A DNA stretch of 64,000 bases, from contig NC_080572.1 of NCBI RefSeq assembly GCF_030247185.1, forward strand, positions 87,928,435 through 87,992,434, given 5' to 3'. Position 1 is the stretch's first letter. Each line of letters begins with the position of its first letter. This document shows positions 9,966 to 19,355 of the stretch, piece after piece. Both the position numbers and the translations under genes were made by a program. The notes beneath the pieces were generated by a model, which saw only the letters and a program-made list of their open reading frames with translations, had not been told where the DNA came from and made no database searches. Source of the stretch: Malaya genurostris (lineage: Eukaryota; Arthropoda; Insecta; Diptera; Culicidae).

Positions 9966-9970
9966 ATGTG

Positions 9971-10545
9971 ATTAGGGCATATCGTGCGATATGCCCTTTT
10001 GAAAGTTACGAAAAAGAATGCTCATTATTCAAGTTTTAAACATGAAATTCAAGCATATTGCGCACAATTTCGTAGATTGGACTTCTATCTACGAGATTAT
10101 ATCGATTATTGTGTAAATGAAGGTTGTAGAGCCGAGCAATGAGCATTATATTTTGTAACATTGCGCCAATCGACACGAGTCTTTTTTTTTATGTGGGATT
10201 CAACGTTAACAATTTTTTTGCACGACTAAATGTTCATGAAAAATAACATATAAGCTTTTCACATTAATGCACAAGGCTACCTCAATTTCACGGTAAATCA
10301 CATGGCTATCTTTCACAGCAAAACAATTTTCACAGCAAACGATTTTGGACGACCTTCTTTGAATTCGTCAGCAAGTGAACAACGACACGATTGAATTCGT
10401 TCTACCAGTTTTCTATAGTCGCATAGGATGGTGCTACACTGCCAAAAGTTGAATTGACTCCTGTGTTGATAGTTCACGACGAAAATCGAAATTAATCATT
10501 GCAGGAAAATATTCACGATTCAATTTAATTGTTTTGCTGAGGTAA
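9971..10545 (-). pseudogene. mariner transposase, N-terminal half (same copy as 120-717)
   Basis: Minus-strand reading in shifting frames gives NFDFRRELSTQESIQLLA, then APSYATIENW, then SHVIYREIEVALCI, VIFHEHLVVQKN and KKTRVDW. These correspond in order to the helix-turn-helix half of a mariner transposase. Stops and frameshifts are frequent. The copy meets the BEL 5' LTR at the ATGTG duplication, and the C-terminal half continues on the far side at 717. It pairs with that fragment to show the original mariner of roughly 1.2 kb. Confidence 0.7.
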
Positions 10546-10550
10546 AATTT

Positions 10551-11340
10551 TCAACTCACTGTAAACAAAACAAATATTCCCGATACTTTCCAAAATGGAA
10601 TTTTGAGACCGTGTAGCCGAAGTTTAAGGGATTGTAAGCCATTCCATTTGAATTTTTTGAAAATCAGTGTAGAAATCGTAGTGCACTCCAAATAAAATTT
10701 TTTGGTACCTTCCAGGATTGAAAACCAAATACCGGTATAACTGAAATAAGATTTTTCGATCATCGACTATCAACGATTTAAGAGCGAAGCGAATGAACTT
10801 CGATTGCACGGCTTCAATTCTGTTGATCCAATTACTTGTATAAGGATACCAGATAGGTGACAATGCTTTCATCATAGAACGAACCAGCGAAAAGTATAGA
10901 GTCGGTGAATAATGATCTCAAAACGAAAGTTGTGAGTCTAAAAGTACACCCAAATAGCTAATAACTGACACTCGTACTGATTGTGACAACGATTAGTTGA
11001 AAATTAGTTTGAAGGGTAGGCACAATACATTCGAACACTTTTTTAAATACAACAGAAGGGATATCATCTGGTTCAATCGACGATGAGGACTTTAGCTATA
11101 AATAAGCTTTTAGAATATCTTCATCAAAAAAACGTATGTTTCCCAAATTGATAACATCGCGAGGAACATCTTGCAATCCATTTTCAATCTGTGTTGTATC
11201 AGCCAAGTCAGTTTCAAATACACTCAAGAAGTGTTTCGCTAACAAATGGCAGGCTCCATTTGGAGTGTTCGAATTTTCATCCGCAAGAAGCATACCAACA
11301 GGTTTTCGTTGCGTTTTCTGCTCACAACAGACCTAAAAAA
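10551..11340 (-). pseudogene. jockey-like LINE reverse transcriptase remnant
   Basis: On the minus strand a first piece at about 11340-11000 contains ADENSNTPNGACHLLAKHF and IEPDDIPSVVFKK, the segment just before the RT palm. It jumps directly to YLGVLLDSQLSF near 10950 and then WINRIEAVQSKFIRFAL near 10800, from the C-terminal side of RT. The RT core, including the catalytic YADD region, is missing, so this is an internally deleted and frameshifted fossil. The Trp-Ile-Asn-Arg-Ile block also appears in the style of the LINE pieces near 32.4 and 55.4 kb, suggesting related elements. Confidence 0.7.
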
Positions 11341-12298
11341 CTAGGAAAATAATAGAAATTTTAAGTTCACGATATAAGGTACTCTGCCTTAGCTCTAAGA
11401 TGCCGAGGACAGGCTGGGCGAGTTGACTCAGTGTTGCTGCCCAGTCCAATGACTGCAGTGAATTGTAGAGCCTAAAAATATCATTTTTCAGGAAATTTAA
11501 CTACCTGTGTTCCAAAATCTCGTCATGAACAACAAGTGGCGGACAGATTAACGTTGCCAAAAGAGGAGGGTGATGCATGTCAATTGGCAAAGTGGGTCAA
11601 GTGGTTCAGAAAAATGGCACAATTAATTATAGGTTCTATGTTAATCAAAAAGGAGGTTAGTTGGTTATTGTAGACATTTGACACATATTCAGGAGCAACA
11701 TCCCATCCTATAATGCGACGCTATGCTGCAATGAAATTGAATCAGCATAGTCAGAGCGAGCTTTCTTCCAAATGAGCCCGGGTTGATTGTAGTCTCCAAA
11801 CAATAAATCGGTAACCTTGGGTCCAAAGGTCTAACCATTTTGGAACAAGATGAAAACCGATTAGAGACAGCAATAAATACACCGCCACCACGTTTTTCTC
11901 TACACTACACAGTGGTTTGAATCGACTAAAACGTGAATTTAATTCCCTAGCTGCTGAATCGTTGATCCGATACACAAAGTTTTTTGGATTTTATTATATT
12001 AACTTTTCCTACTAATAGGAAATTTCGACAAGTTTTACTCCTTATCCGTTCTTTTAATTCCAATCCAATTCAATTTCATGGTTGATATCTTACACCATTA
12101 CCAGCACGCCTAAAAACATAGTTTAAATTCAAGTCTTCTGAGATAAATTTTTATCTGTTGAAATGTGTAAGTTTACACGCTTGCTTGAAAAGCTGAATCC
12201 TTTCTATTGTCCTTTTTGTAAAATCCTGTCATTCTACGAAATACGTTTTTATGAATTAAGTCATACACTGAAAAAAAATGAAATTCACAGATTTCTAA
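11341..12298. other. non-coding DNA, with a repeat shared with 36.84 kb
   Basis: No gene is recognised here. Bases 12165-12250 (GTAAGTTTACACGCTTGCTTG onward) match 36838-36935 closely, including TGTCATTCTACGAAATACGTT versus AGTCATTTTACGAACTACGTT. That marks one dispersed repeat family. The remainder is unremarkable AT-rich sequence. Confidence 0.5.
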
Positions 12299-12640
12299 GG
12301 CTGTGAACCATTTTGCGGTTAATTTTAACTTTTTGTTGAAATCTGACACTCGAGCGGTTAATTTGATGTTGTCAAAAATAACCCTGCTCGAGAGCATGTT
12401 TATTTTTGACAGATCGATGGTTATTTTCCGACACTGAAAAAAATCTTGCAATGAAAATTCTAATATTAATGCTTTAGTTGAAATTATTTCCAGTGGAAAA
12501 TAAACCCAAATAACTTTCCGTCCGTCAAATTTTTTAATGAGCCGCAGTTTTAGTTAAATTTAACTACTCTACATAAAATAACCACTCAAGTGTCAGATTT
12601 CAACCAAAAGTTAAAACTAACCGCGAAATGGTTCACAGCC
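12299..12640. mobile_element. 342-bp MITE with about 65-bp terminal inverted repeats
   Basis: The left end GGCTGTGAACCATTTTGCGG and the reverse complement of the right end, GGCTGTGAACCATTTCGCGG, stay aligned for about 65 bases with few differences. Both ends are flanked by TAA (12296-12298 and 12641-12643), a three-base duplication typical of PIF/Harbinger elements. There is no coding capacity. The superfamily call rests on the TAA duplication and GG...CC ends. Confidence 0.8.
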
Positions 12641-12643
12641 TAA

Positions 12644-14977
12644 ATAAATAGTACTATGAAATGGACATCAGTTGAATAAGAAATTTGATTCAAAACCATC
12701 TTAGATGTGAAACTAATTCGGAATACATTAATTTGAATGAATAAGATCGTTTATTTATATTGACGCTTAGATATACTTTTAAAGTATATTGAAAAACAAA
12801 GCACAGTGAAGTAACTCTATATTGAATTTTCTGTTCCAAATATGCACTGTTGGTGTTGGTGAGAGCAGCGCTGCATATTATTTTTAAGAACACAAGTGAG
12901 TTGGTTGATAATACAAATGCTGGAGTATTTAGTCGATGATAATACATTACATACAGGCGTACACGGTGAAGTAGCTTCACCAAAAATAAACATTTTTGTT
13001 GCAGTGAAGCAGAGCCGTAGTGAGCGATTCTGGCGCCCGAGGCGAACTCACATCACCGTGAAGACGACCACATATTATTTTATTTTTCAGTAAGGTTAAC
13101 CCCAGTATCATTTCGAATTTTAATAAATACTTGTAGAAATCTTGAGTGTTACATCTTAAATCTTGTATTGAAACTACAAACTCCGCCAGTGAATAATTTT
13201 TCGTTTCGTTTATAAAGCAGGAATTAGCATGAACCTGCGTTAAATCTATTCCGAAATGATTCAAAATTCAAGAATGTTTTAAAACCTGCTTCACGATTCA
13301 CATTTAATTTAATCGGAGGAATTCCAAAGTAGAATCTATATACGACTTTGAGTTTTTTTCTGAGGAATGCGCTTTCATTTTTATCGTGAATGTATGGATA
13401 AAAAAATTATAATTATTTGCTTTAAAATAAATGCACTTTTTGCAAGAGCTTACATGATTTACAAACATATTTTTTGTGATTTATCGTCATTTCGATCGTC
13501 AAAACTTGTGTGTTCTGGAAATAAAACATGAAAATCTATCATCATTTCTCCTATTTGTATTTTGAAGTTTATTTGATGTCACTAAATGCTTGAGTAGAAC
13601 ATCAAAATGACAGACATGAAATTTTGGGCTGTATGAAAGGCATCGACTAATCCATCACGCTATGCCCGTCCTCTGATTTTAGTTATTATATTTTTGGTGA
13701 GTTGCAATGCAATCAAATACCAATGGTAAGGTCAAAATCTTGCTAAGTTATTAGTTCGCACAAAAGGTTTTATAAAAGCTTTAAAAACGACCTAAAAACT
13801 TTTATATTTCTTTCAAACGACAAATTGATTATAGCTTTCATGAAACAGATAGTCATTGTTCAATTAATTACATAACCCTTATACATTACAATTAAAACTT
13901 AAAGACATTCGAATTGATACTTGGGTAAATGTTAAATGTGCATAGCATGAAACACTACAAGGGATAGACCTTTGGGTTTGTTCGAACTGTTGACGTAGGA
14001 CTACACAATTATTGTGTAGTCGCTGTTAATTTCTGTTTTGAACATTCAGGAAGCAGTTATCTTTTGTGTTGCTCATATCCTTATTTGTACCACGGTTAAA
14101 TATACTCTTTCAGATTTCCTATAACGTACCGTTAGTTTGTTTATGTTGATTTTGAGAGGTGTATAAGGCGAACGGCGGCCCATTTGCTGATGAGCACAGA
14201 ATCCTTTACCAAGGCGTTAACGAGCCGCACAGAGTGTAAACACAGAATATTTCACATAGTTCGTTATTAATTGAAGTTTCCACCATCAATTATCTTGAAT
14301 ATCTTTATCTACTCCAAACCTCCTATTTTTTATACCTCGACTGCAATTACTTGCAAAAGTTGTTGCCTAAAGGCAGACCCTGTCAGCTTGGAGCGAAATC
14401 AATCTTCAGTTCAGTAACGGCATCACATTCATCATATCATGTCAATTGTATTAGTGCGCAGGGCTGCTATTTTGGCGCGCACGAATTTGACATTTCTTTC
14501 CCCTACTTCTATGTACGAGATTCAATGCGGACTCGCCTGAGGGCGCCATGCTTGCAAAAAAGATGTTGCCAATGATTTGTTCGGGAAATGTGAGAGCTGG
14601 ATATCTTGTTAATATAATGTCTTTGCAAAAGGTTACTTATCGGTCGATATCACGAAAAACGTGTGATATGAAGATAAACAATTCTATTTATGTATGTTCT
14701 AAGAAAATGGTCAAAAAAGTGCTCTATAATTCGTTGTCTTATTTACACAATTTAAAGTGGGTCACGTTACGAACTTAATAAATTTATATTACTTGATTAA
14801 AGCTTTCCAAAAAGTATATGTATGTGCATTTTGGTCTGCGACCCTGGTTCCTATTAGTAGTTGAAGCTAATGTATGTAAAAGTTTAGATGTTAAATAACT
14901 TATTAAGGAAAAGGCCAAACCGTGCACAGTCTTCAACAAAAATGTGTAGCTTTACGTTTTTAGTAATTGTCTCGAAC
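12644..14977. other. intergenic AT-rich DNA, no gene recognised
   Basis: No long open frame with codon bias and no recognisable transposon protein is seen on either strand. Small inverted motifs such as GGTGAAGTAGCTTCACC (12966-12982) and CTACACAATTATTGTGTAG (14004-14022) occur, suggesting MITE debris. Confidence 0.5.
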
Positions 14978-15457
14978 GGATCAGGGCCATTTCGCCCAAA
15001 GCCATTTTGCCGAAAGTCATTTCGCCGAAAGGGTCATTTCGCCGATTCCTGCAATTGTCTTAATATTATAATTGGAATTGATTTAAAATAAACACAAATG
15101 AATGATAATACGTTAACGCCCGTTTTGTTGACCTACAATAGTACAATTAAATGAAGATTGATTCTTGTACTCTTGAATAAAGATTGATTAATGAACCTAA
15201 GAACAGAGTTCCCAAGGAAACTTGTTGGCTATTAACCACTAACCATCAACGTAATTGCATAGGTGTGTCTTCCAAGCAAATGTATGTGGTATTTTCGTTT
15301 ACTAAGTGAAAAATATCTAATGCGGCTTCGCCACATCGATTTGATTCGTGTGCTGTCCGACCTCGCTACCGCTCGTTCGGGCCTAACTAAAGCAAAGAAA
15401 CCTAGCTTTGAGTAGACCGGGCAAACGAGGCGGTTACAGGTTTGTATGCAAGATGTA

Positions 15458-16748
15458 ACAGTTCGGGTGAAAAAGTTCGTATCGTTTAATAGAAACACAC
15501 ATTTTTTTGCCAAAATTCGTTTTTATTATTCAACATAATTGCCATCAGAGACGATACAGCGATTATAGCGATCTTCCAACTTTTCGATACCATTTTTGTA
15601 GTACGATTTGTCCTTTGCCTCAAAATAGGCCTCAGTTTCAGCGATTACCTCTTCATTGCTTCTAAATTTTTTACCAGCGAGCATTCTCTTGAGGTCTGAG
15701 AACAGGAAAAAGTCACTGGGGGCCAAATTTGGAGAATACGGTGGATGAGGGAACAATTCAAAGCCCGATTCGTTCAATTTCAGCATGGGTTTCATCGACT
15801 TGTGACACGGTGCATTGTCTTGATGAAACAAAACTTTTTTCTTCTTCAAATAAGGCCGTTTTTTTGAAATTTCGTCCTTCAAACGCTCTAATAACGCTAT
15901 ATAATAGTCACTGTTGATGGTTTTTCCCTTTTCAAGGTAGTCGATGAAAATTATACCATGCGAATCTCAAAATACAGACGCCATTACCTTACCGGCCGTT
16001 TGTTGAGTCTTTCCACGCTTTGGGTTCGGTTCATCGCGTGCAGTCCACTCAGCTGACTGTCGATTGGACTCCGGAGTGAAGTGATGGAGCCATGTTTCGT
16101 CCATTGTTATATATCGACGAAAAAAATCGGTTTTATTTCGATATAACAGCCCCGAACACTGCTCAGAATCATCAATTCGTTGTAGTTTTTGATCGATTGT
16201 GAGGTCACGCGGCACCAATTTTGCACAAAGCTTTCTTATATCCAAATATTCGTGAATAATATGTCCAACACGTTCCTTTGATATTTTTAGGGTGTCAGCT
16301 ATCTCGATCAACTTCACTTTACGGTCATTGAAAATCATTTTGTGGATTTTTTTCACGTTTTCATCGGTAACAGCCTCTTTTGGACGTCCACTGCGTTCAT
16401 CGTCTTCGGTGTTCATATGACCAGTACGAAATTTTGCAAACCACTTACGAATTGTTGCTTGCCCGGTGCAGAGTCTGGATAACACTCATCAAGCCATTTT
16501 TTTGTATCGGCGGCACTTTTTTTCATCAAAAAGTAGTGTTTCATCAACACACGAAATTCCTTTTTTTTCATTTTTTCACAATAACAAAAGTAGCTTCACT
16601 CAAAATGCAATATCTCACAAACTAATAATCAGACAGCTGTCAAATTTATACACATATCTTACAAGGTTGGTACTAACTGAAAATGGTATGGATTTAATTC
16701 TAGTGGCGCCCTCTCATAGAAACGATACGAACTTTTCAGCCGATCTGT
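15458..16748 (-). mobile_element. 1.29 kb mariner element with both inverted repeats
   Basis: The left end ACAGTTCGGGTGAAAAAGTT and the reverse complement of the right end ACAGATCGGCTGAAAAGTTC continue aligned through CGTATCGTTT. TA flanks both sides (15456-15457, 16749-16750). The interior is filled by one transposase on the minus strand. Length and termini fit a standard mariner. Confidence 0.85.
15526..16571 (-). pseudogene. mariner DD34D transposase, two lesions
   Basis: From ATG at 16571 the frame gives a helix-turn-helix N-terminus (KKWLDECYPDSAPG), the ERSGRPK linker, the first catalytic Asp in MDETWLHHF, the second in FHQDNAPCHK and the third in YSPNLAPSDFF. Exactly 34 residues separate the last two Asp, so this is DD34D. 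A one-base frameshift near 16468 and a stop codon near 15964-15966 break the frame. Otherwise it is close to full length (about 345 codons). The element was probably active fairly recently. Confidence 0.85.
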
Positions 16749-16893
16749 TATACCTCAGCCGGCGTCGCCTCGGTGGCTTTATGCCGCCGAGCCATCTTGG
16801 CTTCGGTTATGTGGCTATTCGGCGAAATGGCATTTGGCGAAACGACTTTCGGCAAAATGGTTTTCGGCAAAATGACCCGCTCCCGTCTCGAAC

Positions 16894-18323
16894 ATTGTAG
16901 ACATTGAAAATAACTGCGAAAAAAGTTATGTGAAAAAATCGATTTTAAGCATTAGACCAATAACTTTTTCGGCAAAGTTTTTTCTTGTTAGAAATTCTAA
17001 AACTTTGTAGAAGACATCGTTTTTCTCTCTCTTAAGGAAAAAAAGTTGTTGAAATGAAATTTTATCGTAGTAGGCGTTGTACATGTTTAATGTGATCAAA
17101 TCACGAGGTATATTTTTGTGAATGAGTTCTCCAAAGAAACTATGTATGGTAACAGGGTATTCTGGCCACTTCATAGATTTTGGCCCACCTTACAAACTTT
17201 ATGGATTTAATCGACGTTAAGAAACCCTTGTTGCATCAATTTGAAGATAATCACATTAAATTACCTTTTGCGGAAAGATTTTTCAAAGATATTTACCCCT
17301 ATTCTGTATTTCAATGCGTAGCCTTCTCACGGTCTGGTAGTATAATCTAGGTTTCCCCAGCAGTGAACCATTACTCGCTTGTAGAACGGGTGCCATCGAT
17401 AGCAGTATTCACCTATAAGGCGGGTGAATTAACAGCGGAGGCAGAATCTGTGTGTCCCACTTCGGAAGAACATAGACTTTTGTGGTATTTACCATCTTTT
17501 GTGGTATCAGAAGCATCATCTACGTGAATTGACAGCAATGGAAAATCTTTCACAGGATGCGCAGTATCTTTGAATGCTTCGGACAGACATATAATGTCCA
17601 ATGTTTTACCGTACAAGGATGAATCACTTTCATCAAGATGATCGTAGTTGTGCAAGAAGCAGATATAAAGTCGGAAACATCTCTGAAAACGGGTGCAGTA
17701 TCTTTCCCAGCTTCGGAGGAACATATACTTCTCTTAAATTTACCTGAAAAGCAGATGATTCCACTAATGATTTCGTCGAATGCGAAGAAATAGCACAATT
17801 CCAATGTAAATGTATTTCGTACGAGGTGAACGGCGCACAAAACAAATCTGCAAATGATCCACTTGCTGATGTACATAGCAACCTTCGCAATGACATTTAA
17901 TTCTGTAAAAAGGCTCTTTACTAATTTTGAACTCACAGATTGAAGAGCGGAATTAGAATGAAAACCGTGAACTTATAGAAACGAAACCACCAATTACCTA
18001 AAATATTTAGTACTATCTGCTTCAATCGATGCGTACCAAATATTTCCAAGCAGTTGGTGTAATGATATTGAAATTCTGTTTCAAACTGGTTGAGTTGTAA
18101 ATGCTCGAAACTTTGTTAGTATTGTTTGCACGGTTACGGTACGGTTCATTAACAAAATAAAGTCTTACATAAAAAATGATAGATCGATTTTTTTAATTCG
18201 ATCACTAGAAGATTGTCATGATTTAAAAATCACAAAACTTTGGGTAACTTGTTTGAATACCGTGTACAAATTCTCAATCTCTAAGCTTACATGTTGTTTC
18301 CTTTTTTTCCTATTATCTTTCAG
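16894..18323. other. intergenic or upstream intron DNA with decayed repeated phrases
   Basis: No clear gene. At 17446, 17560 and 17695 a phrase of the form GCAGTATCTTT...GCTTCGGA.GAACATATA recurs. Reading forward it would encode variants of S.xx.ASEEHxLLL, which suggests a decayed internally repetitive coding sequence, but stops occur in every frame. The end of this stretch has a polypyrimidine run and CAG at 18321-18323, the acceptor for the Pur-alpha exon. Confidence 0.4.
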
Positions 18324-18530
18324 ATCATCCGGTTGTCTGGCAACTCTGTTGTTGAATTTCGTTTACACACACCTACACTCGACAGGATACCTCGGTAGGA
18401 GCGCGTACGCGAACAGAAACGTCTTCCTCCGTGTCCTGGTAGAGGATATCTTCTTTTGAGACTCGGTTCAAAAGCGGCTTATAAAATAAACTTTAATCTG
18501 ACGCTCGGTTGGTTCGGTGGTGCTTCTGAA
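18324..18530 (+). other. 5' untranslated part of the Pur-alpha exon
   Basis: A strong splice acceptor (TTTTTTTCCTATTATCTTTCAG) ends at 18323. No ATG occurs between it and 18531. The frame of the CDS is open back to a TAG at 18396 but lacks an initiator, so this part is most likely 5' UTR. The first exon and promoter were not located. Confidence 0.7.
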
Positions 18531-19355
18531 ATGTCCGACACCGGCAGTGGACACGACGGAGCCCAGAAGGACTACTCGCAGAAAATGGACGGCGGTGGTG
18601 GCGGCGATTTCGACTCTGGGCAGCAGAGTCAACAGACCGAGCAGGAGCTGGCCACCAAGATGCTGCAGATTCAATCGAAGCGATTCTATCTGGACGTAAA
18701 ACAGAATCGACGTGGTCGGTTTATTAAAGTAGCTGAAATCGGCGCGGACGGCAGACGCAGTCAGATCTTTCTGGCGCTGTCTACGGCGGCTGAGTTTCGG
18801 GATCACTTGTCGGCTTTCAGCGATTACTATGCCTCGCTGGGGCCACCGAACCCGGACAATGTGCCTGAAGATGGCAAATTAAAATCGGAAATGATGATCA
18901 AGGATAATCGACGGTACTATCTTGATCTGAAGGAAAACGTGCGGGGACGGTTTCTGCGCGTATCACAGACGATCACACGCGGCGGTCCTCGATCGCAGAT
19001 TGCCATCCCAGCGCAAGGGATGATCGAGTTTCGCGATGCGCTTACGGATCTGTTGGAGGAGTTCGGTACAAACGACGGCGGATTCAAGGGTGAACTGCCG
19101 GAAGGGCGACACATGCGTGTCGATAACAAAAACTTTTACTTTGACATCGGACAAAATAGTCGGGGCATCTATATGCGGGTTTCGGAGGTGAAAAGCAACT
19201 TTCGAACCGCAATCACCGTTCCGGAAAAGTGCTGGTCGCGGTTCCGTGACATTCTCAGCGATTACTGCGATAAAATGAAGAAAACGTCCGAGTCAACCAC
19301 ATCGTCGATCACTGCCGATAACCCATTGCAGAAGCAAGCATCAAATAATATGTAA
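18531..19355 (+). CDS. Pur-alpha: Pur-alpha single-stranded nucleic-acid binding protein
   Basis: A 274-residue product starting MSDTGSGHDG and ending SNNM. After a Gly-rich acidic N-terminus (GGGGGDFDSG at 21-30) there are three PUR repeats at about 37-99, 117-180 and 191-247. Each has the aromatic-Asp-(Ile/Leu/Val)-Lys/Gly-x-Asn-x-Arg-Gly pattern: FYLDVKQNRRGRF, YYLDLKENVRGRF and FYFDIGQNSRGIY. The family binds purine-rich single-stranded DNA and RNA and acts in transcription and in RNA transport granules; repeats I and II fold together and repeat III dimerises. Length matches insect orthologues. The whole CDS lies in one GC-richer exon. A TTG-started extension to 18456 is open but has no ATG, so 18531 is chosen. 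Confidence 0.96.
   Translation: MSDTGSGHDGAQKDYSQKMDGGGGGDFDSGQQSQQTEQELATKMLQIQSKRFYLDVKQNRRGRFIKVAEIGADGRRSQIFLALSTAAEFRDHLSAFSDYYASLGPPNPDNVPEDGKLKSEMMIKDNRRYYLDLKENVRGRFLRVSQTITRGGPRSQIAIPAQGMIEFRDALTDLLEEFGTNDGGFKGELPEGRHMRVDNKNFYFDIGQNSRGIYMRVSEVKSNFRTAITVPEKCWSRFRDILSDYCDKMKKTSESTTSSITADNPLQKQASNNM

Larger units (their letters stand above)
14978..16884. mobile_element. inverted-repeat element with CATTTCGCCGAAA arrays, interrupted by a mariner
   Basis: At 14985-15052 the motif CATTT(C/T)GCC(G)AAA is repeated about four times. The reverse complement array lies at 16805-16880. The outermost ends align as GGATCAGGGCCATTT and GGGAGCGGGTCATTT. GTCTCGAAC occurs directly outside both ends (14969-14977 and 16885-16893), a plausible 9-bp target duplication. 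The complete mariner at 15458-16748 sits inside. The carrier itself shows no protein and is probably a non-autonomous DNA transposon of uncertain superfamily. Confidence 0.65.

Noticed and set aside
17413..17936. Overlapping minus-strand frames of about 100-130 codons
   Set aside because: No known motifs and three overlapping frames of equal quality; probably chance openness in low-complexity sequence.
18456..18530. N-terminal extension of Pur-alpha from a TTG codon
   Set aside because: No ATG in this segment; the first ATG after the splice acceptor is 18531 and gives the expected family N-terminus and length.
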